64,000 nt of DNA from Zychaea mexicana (GCF_025766255.1 NW_026516683.1:310001-374000), one strand, 5' to 3'. Positions 32,450 to 46,002 are shown, numbered from the stretch's first letter. The notes: generated by a model from the sequence alone, not told the origin. Made by a program: numbers and translations.

Positions 32450-35400
32450 ATGTTTCGCAGCCAATTATTAGTCTGTCTTCTTGTTCTTCTATCGTGCAGT
32501 CTTACACAGGCCGTCGCTGCGGCTACTGCTACAGCTACCATAGATGCAACAACAGCCATCGTATCAGATTCTTCGGCTCGTAACACAAGCGATTTTGCCG
32601 TCGCATTAGGCCACCACCATCATACGCCGGTAAAATAAGTGATTTCATACGATCTAGGACGTCTTTGCAGATCGTCATTTTGTACATGGCGTAACATTGT
32701 CGATCGTCTCCATTTCAGCCTTTACTCATTTGCTCCCTCCTTTTTAGTCGTGCCTTAATATTGAAACCTACGAGGACCAGTGCGCCTTTGTTCAGTTGGC
32801 ATGCCACGGATTTAGCGGCATGTATCTCAAGTTTTATTATTGCTCGCCCCTATGGAAGCCGATCACTGTTACAGTTATGGTAAGTATAGCTCTCTCTTCA
32901 TTATTATTTCAATCACATCCACTACATTGCAATAGCTACAGAATTATGTGGGGGCTGCTGGTTTTGATTTGATATGATGATGTTGCTGTTGTTGCTGCCA
33001 ATGATGACTGATGATGATGATATAGTGTGCCGTGTTGATGCTACTGTTTGGCTCAGTCAGCATCGTCGCTTCCGACTTCTTCTGTAAGATACCTTTTGTG
33101 CTACTCTCACCTGACGACATCGTTTTCGCCCATCCTCTTTTTCTAATACTATGCAAATATTATTTTTCTTTCTATTCTCAGGTCCAAACCTACAAACAAT
33201 CTCGTCGAAACTACAGCTTTCAGAAAGCATGGTGAGAAATTGAGTCTATTGGAATATATAGCTGAATCGTTTAAACGGGATATGTAACGAACTGAGAGAG
33301 ATATATCTGACAAGCGGAGTATACTATCATCCATGTAGGCTGGTGTAACTGTTCTAGCGTTCGGCAATGGTAGTCCCGATTTGTTTAGTACTTTCAGGTA
33401 AATCGGGCAAAAGCGAAACAACAACAACAACTCCAAGAACATATGTTTCAGAAGTGATTAACATGGATGATGTTATCTAGTGCCATGAATTCTGGATCAG
33501 GATCATTGGCTATTGGTGAACTTATTGGAGCGGCTTTCTTCATTGTTGCTATTGTATCTGGATCCATGGGAATTATACGACCGTTCGAATCCAAACGAAT
33601 TACTTTTATGCGCGACGCAACGTTTTTAACCGGAGCGATCATAATGCTGACTTGGATCGTCTATCATCAGCGGATTTACTGGTACCATGGCGCTGGACTC
33701 GTTGCATATTACCTGATTTATGTCTCCGTCGTGATGTTGGGCTCCGTCAATTTTCAGGGGAGATCTTCGCACACAAAGCATGAAGCCAAATCTGTCACGG
33801 AGGAGCTGATTGACGAGACATCTCAGTTACTGGGGGCTAATGGAGGCAAGTACAATATAGCGTCATCATACGATGTCTCATCATATCTATATCCGTCTTC
33901 GCTGTTACTCAATAGCAAGTGCTCATAAGAAAAAAACGTCATGCGGATCCGCCTTTTTTATCGTCTCCTTAATAGCAGAAAGACAATCCAAACCGCCGCG
34001 ATTATCCATCCCCGCTCATGGATTTGCCACACCAGCTGGCATGGCTGACTACGAACATCATTTGGGACACATTATTCGGCCCATGACAGCAAGGTCACCT
34101 TCACGGCACTCGCTTCGTATAGAGACGGGATCAATCGGTATGCCACGTACTGCAAGTACGAATGGATCGATATCATCACGACTCGTGCGCTATCCAATGA
34201 CTCCTCGCGTTGGTATTAGAACATCATTGTTTGGCGCCATTGAGGTAAATTTTGTCGGACCCATAGCTATCCCTACCCCTCCTTTCTTTTCTTCAAAAGA
34301 TTCTAGCATTCATGCCTATATACTTGTGCGACCCATTTTAAACGCATCCAATAAATATTATAGTTTCAGCAGCATGTCAGCGCCATTCGTCGTGCAAACA
34401 GCTCGCACTATGTAAACCAACCAGAGTCTACCAGCACGATACGACGCCGACAGATTTCGATGCCTCATTGGAGCAAACGTTCAGCATCTCCATCAGCGTA
34501 TCAAATTGCTACTCGAACCTATCATAACGCCACGGGCTTAGGGGGTCGTCCGCGCGCATCCACCGTGACCGACCAATTATTAACGACAACGTCGACCACA
34601 AACCAATCGCGATACAATCAACAGGGACAACAAACTACAGTCACTACGCCAGATAGTACCAATAGCAGCACTGGTTTGGCAGAGGATTACTTCACCTATT
34701 TGTCTGCCAATCAGCATAAGCAGTATCCCTTGGAAATCACCACCACCACCGCCACAGACAATACCCAACAGCAGCAACAATTACCGCCCCTTCATCAACA
34801 AAATAATCATGCCAACGACCGCGAATTGATGATCCCTGAAATCAGGTTAGCACCGCCGAACAACCTTGTAACACCTATACATACAAACCAACAATATCAG
34901 CAACAGCAACAGTACCAGCAATACCAGCAACAGTACCAACAGGACAGCAGCATTCCACGGAGGCCTTTCAGCTGCACGTCGCCAATCATTACAGCCCCTC
35001 ATCCCAGAACACGCAGCAGGGGCAATAGTCTTGTGGTGCCACTTAGCCCAAGTATCGCTAACACCGAAGATGATGTATTCGTATCTGCGCGCCAGAGCCC
35101 TGCAGTTACTCCGTCACCATCCATGTATAACACTCATAACAACAATAACGGCAGCGGCTTGGATCACCGATCCATCTCGATCGTCTTGTCCAATGCAGAT
35201 AATACCAGCGAGTATCCCTTTGTGCAACGCACCTTAGATGTACAATTTGCACGGCCTGCACCCTCCTTTAAATTATTTGCGCACATCACCAGCATCATTA
35301 ACAGCGTGGGACAAACATTATTTCCAACTATGCAAGACTGGTGTGAGAAACCGTTCTTTGCCAAGCTCAGCTCCTTTGTGGCCGTACCTCTCGTGCTGGT

Positions 35401-36780
35401 TTTCACGTTGACATTGCCCGTAGCTGAGCCAGATGATGTTAAAGTCGATGGCATTGAGGTGTTGGATGATGTTGATGCTGGTCATGATAATTGCTGTGCC
35501 CAACATCAACAGATGCAACAACAATATCATCATGATGATGATGATACGTCTTTATTGAGTCCAGATAGTGCTGCTTATGGTGCTGCTGGTGCTCCCGGTA
35601 CTACTGCGACGTCCAAAAACTACTTATCCGTGGCGTCCGCCTTCGATCATGACAGTATGCTCATGTCTGATGACATATTGTCTGAATTCGAAGCTCAGGA
35701 TGATTATCAGCAACAGGAATGGTGCCGATGGTTATTGGCTCTTCAGGCTATCTTTGCTTCAACTTTTCTCGCTTTTGTCATGGCTAGTAAGTGATAAAAG
35801 TGTTTTTCTTTTCGACTTATAGTAATTTGTGAGATCATGAGTTAAGTTTCTCGTGGTTTTATTGTAGTCAATGAGTTTATCGAGCCATGGCACGTGGTAT
35901 TTGGATTCGCTGTTGGTTGCATGGTCGCTGTCTTTGTGATGGCTGGTACGAGTGCCGATAAGCCGCCTAAGTGGCGCTGGATGTTGTCTTTTGCCGGATT
36001 CTTTGTAGCTCTCAACTGGATTTTTTTGTTAGCCAACAACATGGTTGGGCTACTCAAGGTAGTTAATTGCTTTAAACTTACTGCCGATTATTCATTAGAG
36101 TCACCAGAGGTTACTAAACACTTCGACAACAAAATTTTAGGCTATTGGTATGGTGTTCAACATCAGTGATGCTATAATGGGTCTCACTGTGTTCGCTCTG
36201 GTAAGAACAAGCTCTTTCTTCTCCTCTTTCTTCTTTTTCTACGCAAATACATGCTTTTTGCTAACATCATCCATATATATTTACTAGGGTAATAGTATTG
36301 GTGATCTTGTAGCAAACACAGCAATCGCAAAGGTTTGTCTCAATCCATCACTTATAGAAGCAAAAGGAAAGATAGAACGCGATACTTACAGGATTTTGTA
36401 TTATACAGATGGGGTTCCCTACGATGGCTATTTCTGCTTGTTACGCTGGTCCCCTCTTGAGTAAGCTCTTAATCTATTATTGTACATGACATAATTTACA
36501 TGAAACAACTGACTTTTTTTGATTATTCTTTTTAGATATGGTGCTCGGTGTTGGCATTTCTTCTTCATATCAAATATTCAAAACCGGCAAACCTTTCGAC
36601 CTAGATATTGCACCAACGATTCTCGTTTCATCGACTGGTCTTATTACCGTGCTTCTCAGCACTCTTATCGTTGTCAACCTCAATGGTTACTGTATAAACA
36701 AGAACTTGGGCGTCTGGATGATTGCCGTCTATATAGTCTGCTGTATTATCAATGTTTCTTTGGAATGTCTCTCAGAATAA
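32450..36780 (+). CDS. cation/Ca2+ exchanger, NCLX/Ecm27-like (CaCA superfamily)
   Basis: Thirteen exons: 32450-32629, 32748-32879, 33026-33083, 33182-33231, 33339-33397, 33481-33845, 33976-34244, 34370-35786, 35868-36058, 36141-36200, 36288-36332, 36409-36460, 36536-36780, giving about 1040 aa. It exchanges Ca2+ for Na+ or H+ across an internal membrane. After a signal peptide and a Cys-containing lumenal part comes the first Na_Ca_ex repeat with GNGSPDLFSTFSAMNSGSG and ELIGAAFF. The second repeat has GNSIGDLVANTAIAK and ACYAGPLLNMVLGVG. The long central loop (exons 7-8) is Gln/Asn/Thr-rich and disordered. Intron 6 is GC-AG (33846). A second in-frame acceptor at 33915 would add 20 residues. 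The organelle (mitochondria versus ER/Golgi) cannot be told from sequence. Confidence 0.93.
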
Positions 36781-37382
36781 TATAGTAATTTTAAATAATC
36801 CATCCCTCATACTAGTAGCGTAACCTCTGTTACAAAAGATACAGAAAAAAAGCAATAAACAGCAGTATAAAGAAGATAGAAATCTCTATAATCTCATATT
36901 TATTGAGTAGAAATACATCGGTAAACTTGTATTATAGTGGTCTTAAGAAACACGGAAGAGATTAACAGAAACGCACAATCAGGCAACAGACATAGCCGCA
37001 TCCCAGAAACTCTTTTTTTGTAAGGGCGAAGAAGAAAACACCTTGTTACTGATGAGCTTATTTGACAAGAAATAATCTTCTACGTATCCCCGCGCCCATT
37101 CTGATCGCATGGAATAGTCTTTATTAACTTGTTACAGTGGAGTTATCGAGTAATGTAAAAGTCTAAAATGGATGCTGCGTTTTCAGGTCGTTTTGTTTCT
37201 GCACGTGGCTCATCATCAACGAATCGAAAACTGATAAACGGGTACCCATACGAATGGCGGTTACACAAGTGTCCCCAATGCATATTTTTGATCATCCTAC
37301 TGCCTTCTCTGTGCAAGGATGATCCCTTGTCATTCGATATATAGCCTGGGCTTCCCCCCACCCCCTTCTCGCAATTTAGACA
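36781..37382. other. intergenic region
   Basis: It holds the exchanger 3' flank and AT-rich sequence with no supported gene. The last bases may carry the lost first exon of the F-box pseudogene. Confidence 0.35.
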
Positions 37383-39081
37383 GTGCCAGCATTACCTTCC
37401 GAGATCTACGACGGGATTCACCATTACCTTTCACAAGGTGATTGCTGACACTTGGCTGCAGTGTGCAGAACCTGGCGATTCACAACCTTAAAGTGGCAAC
37501 CACACTGGGAATGCTTGTCTACAAGTCGAGATCGTCTTATTATACCAGGTATGCTTCCTTATGGTCCTTTTATCAAAAGCGGCTCTGTCAAGCGCTTACA
37601 AGTGCGCCACGGCAGCAATAGCCACTTTTCCAAAGTCGTCAATTTTATTCGAATCCAAACATTGCATGCTATATGCCAAGGTACGCCACCTATGAATTAA
37701 TGCTTATAATAGAGGGGCGGAATATATGGAAGTACAAGCAAGCACATATACTGATTAGTAAGCTCTCTTTTCGTATTGGTGCATACAATAAGTTGTTCTA
37801 CGAACACAGCGCTCCACAAACACGCAATTCGCGGCTCCGATCAGCACATGCGGCAGCGCACTGAAAGATGTTACGCTTGACGGGCTTGCAGCGGATCCAG
37901 ATATTATCCATCCACTGCTCGAATCTCAACAAACTCAACGGACGATTTTGGGATCCAGATTTAACAGGCGTTAGACACCATAACTTATCCAATCTATCGC
38001 TTCAATTTAACAACATCAGCGACTTTAGCAACTTCGATCCACGACCGTCTTTGAAAGCAGCACCCAGATTACGAAGCTTGTCTATGAACATGGATCAACT
38101 GCAGACGACAGGTACATTACTACCTGCATTGTTACACTAGCATTGTCCTGAGCTCACTACATTAATCCTTTTTCAATAGATGCAACACGGGGAATCTGCT
38201 CCTTCGATTGCCCGAGACAGCCATATACCAATTACGGAAGCAGCTAGAAGAAAACGAGGGGGACTACAGCATATTATGCTTCGAGAACACCGACATGCTG
38301 AAACATCACGAAGTATCTTTTTTCCACTTGTCGAACGCTTCAACAATAAGCTTGTGTCATTGGACCTTGCTGGTGCGGGCACAGTGGATGACGGCACACT
38401 GCCACATCTATCTGAGATGATACTACCATCAATAAGGCATATCAGACTAAAGGGAACATCATGGGACGTCAGCGTATCAGTGCTACAATGAGTGTTTGAC
38501 CGATCGGTACCCAATTTGACCCATGTGGAACTGCATCAAATTGACGCTGTGGAGGATACCGTGCTCGCATCGCTTGCCACTTCTACACATTTGGAAGACC
38601 TTCTATTGGGCAACTGTCAAGGATCAGGGAAGATGGAATGATTCAGTTTCTGGAACGATTAGCTCCACGACTGCGTACAATTTCGGTGGAACAGTCAGCA
38701 TTTGCAATGACACCAAGAGTACTAACTGTCATGGCCGAAAAGTTGACTGTGCTAGAAAAGTTATCGATAGAGGCATTCCAGTCTGATTTTTTGGCATTGG
38801 CGGATGTGGAGCAGTTTCTTGACACACGCATACAAAGGCACTCTAGCAGCAACAACTAGATGATGCTGGAAAAACTGGGTGTTTATTTTGTCTTTGTTTC
38901 GCCGTCGGATTATCCTGGCAAATCCCGTGTGAGTCGGCTCATCAGGAAAATGGATGCCAGTGCCAGAGAATGGAGGTACGTCATGGATATGCCAGAGGAG
39001 GAAATACAATTGGCTCGTGATTGTGGCGATGATGTATACGAGGAGGTCACCAAATGTGCAGTTTCGAAAAATAGAACTTAA
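37383..39081 (+). pseudogene. F-box/leucine-rich-repeat protein, pseudogene
   Basis: The start reads as an F-box (LPSEIYDGIHHYLSQGDC, then a TGA at 37446-37448 where family members often carry Trp, then HLAAVCRTWRF). LRR-like segments follow: LNGRFWDPDLTGVRHHNLSN, LVSLDLAGAGTVDDG, PNLTHVELHQIDAVED, LRTISVEQSAFAMTPRV, and an acidic C-terminus (MPEEEIQLARDCGDDVYEE). The frame is broken by stops at 37446, 38489 and 38857 and by frame changes between 37680 and 37870, near 38325 and near 38635. F-box/LRR proteins recruit SCF ubiquitin-ligase substrates, but this copy cannot make a full protein. Family assignment is good; the original exon structure is uncertain. Confidence 0.75.
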
Positions 39082-39735
39082 AAAAGTACTTTGATAGCAA
39101 TAGTAGTAGTAATAGTTTGGCTTTACTGCATACTGCTGTACAATGATACCATTTTTGGATGTCTCTTTTTTTTATTTGAAGAACATATATTCCACACTAC
39201 CTGCGTATATACCAAAAACTATTGCATACAGTATGTGTTTCTAGAGAACGTCTTTTAATATTTTTCTTTACGAATTTACGGTGCAATGGCTTTATACTTC
39301 ACCAGAATGCCGCTGGCTGGACTTTTTGATTGTCTGTAAGAAACTAGAACAAATATGCTGTTTTAGCCTCTGCTTTGTAGTTTTGCGGCTTCTTGTGAAC
39401 TGCTACGAAGACTTCGACCTGTTTTTCCTTGTTGCTCTGTGCATAATATACCGCTTTCTTCAATTTATGTGTAAGTTGTCTTCTCCAGCATGAATAAAAT
39501 TGTTAGACGCACTGATATTACTTCAGTCCGTCCGTGTGCACTGCATTGTTGTGTCTTCTTTTATACTACTGTTGCGCACCAATAGACAGCCTGACTTGCT
39601 CAAAGAGGTTCCATTTTCTTCTCTTCTATAAAGGTGTCATGGTAGAAGAAACACCAAATTTGCTCAGAGAGAAATATATACTGTGTAAAGCTAGCTAGCT
39701 ACGCCAGCTGTCCATCCCTCACACCACTACTCTAG
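39082..39735. other. intergenic region
   Basis: AT-rich 3' flank of the F-box pseudogene. A hydrophobic 70-codon frame at 39281-39493 has no ATG in a good context and no motif; I do not support it as a gene. Confidence 0.35.
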
Positions 39736-40011
39736 CAGTTGCTCAAGGCCTTCGGCACTACACCAACATATCAATACAACGAGCTATATACCATCGACCA
39801 TATCATGAACAAACTACCACGTTCCGATATAGGACTGTCTCGCGGCAAATGTATAAGGACCTGGCCGGCATTACTTCGCGTGCTGCGTGGATTCGACTAG
39901 TTAAGCCTCTCGGACACTGACTACGACACGAATGAACCGGAATCCGAGGAAGCGCTAGATCTGGGCAACGTGGCATCATCATCATCCCCACATCCCTCAC
40001 TACACTCATAG
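39736..40011 (+). pseudogene. coding-like relic with in-frame TAG
   Basis: One frame runs 91 codons between stops, interrupted by a single TAG at 39898-39900. It reads TPTYQYNELYTIDHIMNKLP, RGKCIRTWPALLRVLRGFD, then an acidic segment TDYDTNEPESEEALDLGN and a Ser-rich end. It looks like decayed protein-coding DNA, perhaps part of the same old gene zone as the F-box pseudogene. No family was recognised. Confidence 0.3.
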
Positions 40012-40553
40012 CGTCTATAGGCAACTCTTTCTCTTCCCCGCAAGGAAGTGACAAGAATGCCATAAGCGTATCATCGTCATTAGCCTTCCAATAATTATTA
40101 ACTTTAAAATCTATAAAGTACCAAGCGACACATGCATTCGATCGACTTTCCATGCCATGACATTAGGTATCAAGGCCGCATCTGAAGTGTTGATCTCCAT
40201 TTATACTAGTTCAGCCTTAGTGATGCTGCTATAATGCTCCTGAGCATACAGAATACGAGTGTATATCAATTCGTCTTGTTGCGAGGTAGCATCTAGCTTT
40301 ACCAGCGCAATACATTGGTGATTGGTAGTCTTGAGCGTCACAAATGAAACTCAACAAAGCTCACAGCATGCCCGGACTTCGCAGTTTTTATCGATAACGT
40401 ATATTGCCCAAATGACTTCGTCAACCTATGTAGTATTAGTGATTGAGAGTAGGTCTGTGGCATTTGGCTCCATCAATATTCTTGCTGTACTTGCCAATCT
40501 TGTACAACTTGCAGTACGCATCTAGTTCGTCTGGTGCCATGTTTGCTGTCGCA

Positions 40554-40924
40554 TTATTGCCTGTTGCTGTTGCGACTCAGTGCACGTCCTTCCCTACGGT
40601 AGACCTTTTTGAAGAGCTTGTCGTATTTGCCACGTATACTTAAAAGCTCTTGCTCCGTCTTTTCTTGAGTATCAGAACGCTTCTCACCGCTCGTCAGAGA
40701 CTGTGCGATGATGACGTTGAGTATATAAAAGCAACAACCTTTACTTACGACCATACAGCTTTGCCGATTCCAGAGGCATTGTCGCTTAGCTGTGTGCTGC
40801 CGCTGAACACCATATTAGGTTGAAATAATTTTTGCTGTGTGTATGCTGATGGTAAGATAACAACTTGCAGCTGCTGGAATGGAAAGAAGACGCGGGACAA
40901 AAAATCTCCTACTCTTTGATTCAT
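40554..40924 (-). pseudogene. coding-like relic facing SET1
   Basis: On the minus strand an ATG at 40924 opens a 58-codon frame (MNQRVGDFLSRVFFPFQQLQ, then FSGSTQLSDNASGIGKAVWS) that ends at a perfect GTAAGT donor. Downstream, EKRSDTQEKTEQELLSIRGK and KYDKLFKKVYRREGR look coding. The nearest acceptor (40701) gives the wrong frame and an early TGA, so the gene seems broken or has an exon I could not find. The family is unknown. More minus-strand coding-like pieces continue to about 40150. Confidence 0.35.
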
Positions 40925-41266
40925 TTTTTCTATGGTCTGTACAAGTTAGTCTGACGGCACACACACATCTGGGCATAAAGTATTTGAAGCCAGCTTTAGA
41001 TAGCTCACCTAGTTTATATTAGAAGACGTTGAATGCGTGCGAATTTAACACGGCAAACAACAATTGAACAGTGTATGGCTTATGTCAACCAGTCCTACTA
41101 CGTGTAGTGCAAACTTAAGGTCAGTTATCATTCAACCTTGAAATGGTAACTCCACACAGCAGCAAGGTCGGTTAAATAAAAACGCCGTAGTCCATACAGA
41201 TTCAAGCTCGTTAAGTTTCAAGCTCATATTCGCTTGTTCCTTTCTGTTCACTTCGGTTAACCCCCA

Positions 41267-44200
41267 ATGGATTCGCAATGGTATGCAAGTAAATACATAT
41301 TTTACAAAGCCATTCACTTTCATGTCTCTCTTTTCTTTCCCTCTCTTGCATCATCAAAAAATAATTAATATTTCCATTTCCATATATATTAGCAAGCCAA
41401 ATAAAGAATCACAATCTAGCAAAGACTCTAGTAGCAAAAAACCGCGCAACTACAGAGTAGTATACGATCCTGAACTCGATCGAAGCAAGAACAAACAGAA
41501 CCAACAAATTGTTCTCCAATTTGAAGGCGATGCTGTAAGTTTTTATTGTATAATATTATCAATAAAATAAGAAAATAGGGTTTAAGATTGACACACACAA
41601 TATTTTAGCAATCTTCCGATCCTCCTCGAGATCCTCGTTTGAGCGTTCTTGGTTACGGCAAAAATACATCCAAAGGCAACAAGACGTATAGGTCCAAATT
41701 AAAAACAGTACAATTTTTGGTGAGACCTCACGTATACTTTCATTTATATAACCTCTTCTATATTCTTTCAAGTGCTGTATATGCATACACCGAATGTGGT
41801 AACTTATATTGTATTATATGTGAATATTAGGTGGACAACAATTCGGTAGTATCGAAGCACCCTATTGCAATTGCAGTATCCAATTTATCACCATTGGCGA
41901 CCGAAACACATATCACGACTCACTTTTCAAAATACGGCGAAGTAATAAGCGTCGCGATTGAAAAATGCCCTACGACAGGTGGTTCTTTGGGCTTAGCACG
42001 AGTTGAATTTGGGCCCATTGTCAAAGAGGCAGCGTCACGCGCCGTCGAACACAGCAATGGACGACTCATGGGCACGGCTGGTCCACTTCGCGTGGAATTA
42101 GATTCTGCGGGCGACAAACTTAAAGCGGCAGTAGCAGAACGAACAAAGCGCGGTAGTACTGGTAGCGGCGCAAGTAGTAGTAGCGCTGGAGGTAGCAGCA
42201 GTCGAGTTGTTGACGATACGAGCGACAGCAAACCACCGCCTCCACCATCATTACCGCTGTTACGCGACAATACGCCAACAAGACAACCACAGCATAGAAG
42301 TGAAAGTATAAAATCGTCATCATCGCACCATGAAGAAGGCGAAGTTGTTGAAGACGAGCTGTCCCCCACGTCAGCAAAATATGGCAGTAGCAGCAGTATT
42401 AGTCGGTACGATATGAAGAATGTTCCACCTCCGCCTCCACCGCCACCGCCACATCCATATCATCGTTCTTCTTCATATAGCAGATATGACGACTATCGCG
42501 GATATCGCAGTGGACCGCCTCCTCCGCCACCGCCGCTTGGCAGCACCCCTCCTCCTCCTCCTCCTCCTCCACCGTATTCGTCACGCTATCCTCCTCCGCC
42601 GCCGCCACCATCGTCATCGTCGCGTCACTTGGAATCTGATCGTTACGAACCAACATCGCGTAGCAGCGGTCGTCCTCCACCACCCCCACCCCCACCACCG
42701 CCACGCTGGAGTAGTCGAGGCAGCCCTTCAGGTTCACCCAGTCCACGGTATCGTAGTCGAAGTAGGAGTCGTAGCAGAAGTATCGGACGAGAACCGCGGG
42801 GATATTATGCAGATCGACGATGGGAGGAACATGAGTATGATCGCGAACGCGAACGGGAACGGGACTGGCGGAGGGATCGGTATGGACGACGCAGTGAATA
42901 CTGGGGTTCTGCTGATGAGCGGCGACCAAGAGAGGTAATACATCAAATGGCTGGGAACAATGGAGGGAATGGATGAGTGTATCGTTTACTTAATGGCGGA
43001 TGATTATAGGATCGAGATCAACCATCCCTTGTTATAACTCGACAATGCTTGCCGTTCATGCGCGGTGTTCTGGAAGATCTGCGCAAGCTGTTCTACTACT
43101 ACAACTGTGTTGATGTAAGGAAGAGGGAATGTTTTGGAGGCGAATGTAAACGCTTATTTAGAAAGAAAAACTGATTATATGTGATGTACCGTTTTTTGAT
43201 GCAGATATACCATGATGCTGATAGTTGGCACGTTGTGTTTGATTCTACGAGTGCAGCAAAGCGGGGTTTGGCAGCAGCAAATGGCCAGCAAATCATGGGA
43301 CATACCTTATCAATCATGCTGTCTGATCCAGCCGGTTCATCACGACGTGAATCGACTAAACCACCGCCATCATCAGCAGACGAGCCTCGCAGGGACAGCG
43401 ACAGTATATCCGAATTGCCAACGACAACGAACAGACTTACTGCTGCAACATCTGGGCGTGACGTGACTAAAAAAGTGGGCACGCCAAAGCCCGAGGAACA
43501 GCAAAAGTCGACAACAACAACCAGCACCAGTGACGAAAACAAGTCTGTCGCAGAACAAGCCAAGGATTTGTTGATGAGGGAGTTGGCAGATGTGTTTTTG
43601 AAAGATTTGAAAAGCCGTGTGGTAGGACCTGCTATCAACGATTTCCACAACCCAGAATTACGCAAATCACGAGAAGCTCCAGCACTACAGCCTGCACCAT
43701 CCTCAACAACAACTACGACTCCTGCTGGTGCTGCTACTTTTGTTAGCCAAAATGCTCGACCTGCAACATTGTACGAAACCAACGAGTATGCAGCACAAAT
43801 TCCACCAGCTACACCAACGGCAGCATCTGCATCAGCTGGCGAACAGCGGCAACGAGAAGCTATAAAGACACCCACAAAGCCTTCAGAAGGCAATCTGCCC
43901 TCCATCAGCAAACTGCCACGAATAAAGAAACGACCCTCCGCATCGCGAGCACTTGAACCTAACGGCAGCAAAATCATCAAAAAGCCACGTTATTCATCTG
44001 ATGAAGATATGGACGATGACGACAATGACAATGAACGAGATAGCAGCAGTCGCGGAACCACACCAAGGCACCGCTCGTCTTATTCAGAACATCGACCGCC
44101 ACCACGTCGTAAGCGTGTATTGATGACATCGAGTTCGGATGAAGATGAGGGTTCATTTCAACAGAACGGTTTGCAATACAATAACAATGAAGGGTCGGAA

Positions 44201-46002
44201 GACGGAGAAGAGGAGGAGCGGGTTCATTTGGCAAAACCGCGTAAAGGACGTCCAGCACATAGACCACGCACTTTACGTGATTATCTAAGTGAAGAAAGCG
44301 AGGTTGATAATGAACACGACCTATTTCTACAGCGACTGCAGCGTCATTCGAGCGAAGATAAAGATGACGACGAACAGGACGAAGATCTCGATTCAGAAAT
44401 GAAGGGACGAGCGAAATCAGGAAAAAGCAGTACGCGGGACAGAGTCGAAGTTGTTGATACGCCAGACTCGTTACCGGATGTTCATCATATGTATAACGTC
44501 AAGGACGAACGCACAACTACTACGAAATCCGGTCGACGAAGGTCACCTCCACCCACATCATCACCAGCAGCAACAGCATCAGAAACTCCAAGAACAGCTG
44601 CAACACCCATTGAAGAGGAAGCGCAGCAACACATAGACGACTATGATTTTTTCGACGAATCAGAAATCATCTTACCGAAACCAGCCAAACGACGCAAGCG
44701 TGCTCCTGGACGACCGAAAAAATCTGCTGCTGGCGCTTCCGGTGGGGGTGGTGGTGACAAGGACGATTCTCAGAACCAAGCACTAGCAGAAGAGGCAAAG
44801 CGAGCACGAAAAGAAGAAGCCGAACGACAAGTACGAGAACAAGAAAAGTACGAGCAATCACTCTTGGAATCGGACGACTCGGACGATGAGCTGTTATTGG
44901 ATCGCAGCGTGGAGAATGGGGTTCTCAAGGATGCAGCAGTCAACGCTGTTGAGAAACGTGCTGAGTGGGATCCGTTCCAACAAGTCCAAGACGGCGAGGA
45001 TTTTGAGTTTTTGCGGTTGGCTATACTGGAAAAAGTGCGTCCTGATCAAGCGGTTTTACGCGACATGAATGGTAACAATGAAAACATTGCTGGTGGTGGA
45101 GGTAGTGCTACTGCTACTGCGACTGCTGCTGGTGGTGGTGGCGTTGATGAAAACGATATTGGCGATGATGGACAAATACCACCAGACAAAAAGAAAGGCG
45201 GATGCGCGCGGGCGCGCGGATACTATCCCATTCCAGACTCTGTGAAAGCAACCTATCTTCCTCGCAACCGAGCTGTGTTTGATAACCCAAGTCTTGTCAA
45301 TGGCCGCACCACCTCGCGCACGAACCGTGTCAACAATCGGCGTCTGCTGGTGGGCATGGACATGCAAAAGAAATCCTTGGCCGATTCAGATATCCTCAAA
45401 TTCAATCAGCTCAAGAATCGCAAGAAGCAGCTGCGGTTTGCCAAGTCGCCAATCCATGACTGGGGCTTGTTTGCTGAAGAACGGATTGATGCGAATGACA
45501 TGGTGATTGAATATGTGGGCGAAGTGATCCGGCAACAGGTCGCAGAGGAGCGTGAGAAAAAGTACGAGCGCTGTGGCATTGGAAGCAGTTATCTGTTCCG
45601 AGTCGACGATGATACGGTCATTGATGCAACGAAGAAGGGCAGTATTGCTCGATTCATAAATCATTGTTGTTCGGTAAAGTATCGCTCTTGATTGATTGGA
45701 TAGGATGCTACTCTGTCACAAAGACTGATGCGATAAACCTCGTCTATTCAGCCTAACTGTAGTGCCAAGATCATCACTGTGGATAAACAAAAGAAGATTG
45801 TCATTTATGCAAACCGAGATATCGAGCCTGGCGAAGAAATTACATACGATTATAAATTCCCTATCGAAGCGGATAAGATACCCTGTTTGTGTGGCAGCAA
45901 GTTCTGTAAGGGAACGTAAGTAGAATTTCTCTTTTGCATTGTGGCCTGCAATAAGAAAAGGACTTATTTACTCATTTGATGTTTTGTAATAGTCTCAATT
46001 AG
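41267..46002 (+). CDS. SET1: SET1 histone H3K4 methyltransferase (COMPASS catalytic subunit)
   Basis: Eight exons: 41267-41280, 41393-41534, 41609-41719, 41831-42934, 43010-43114, 43205-45673, 45752-45915, 45993-46002, giving 1372 aa. Set1 is the catalytic subunit of COMPASS and methylates histone H3 Lys4 at active promoters. The N-terminus has [10 protein letters not shown] and [15 protein letters not shown]1 lies at about 95-175 ([21 protein letters not shown]). Long poly-Pro and Ser/Arg stretches follow, then a second RNA-binding part ([36 protein letters not shown]) and a large acidic/basic disordered region. The N-SET region with [15 protein letters not shown] precedes the SET domain: [35 protein letters not shown] (spliced after CCS), [10 protein letters not shown], and post-[16 protein letters not shown]. 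The first (14 nt) and last (10 nt) coding exons are tiny; the first is the least certain. Confidence 0.95.

Noticed and set aside
40554..40924. A two-exon gene using donor 40748 and acceptor 40701
   Set aside because: Splice signals are good but the join leads to an immediate TGA, so I list it only as a relic.
42399..42938. Overlapping ORFs (176 aa minus, 172 aa plus) over the SET1 proline-rich region
   Set aside because: They arise from CCN/CGN repeats in the true frame; His/Val/Ile-rich translations are typical artefacts.
43099..43980. 293-codon ORF on the minus strand inside SET1
   Set aside because: It is antisense to SET1 exon 6; composition follows from the Ser/Thr/Pro-rich coding strand and no family motif is present.
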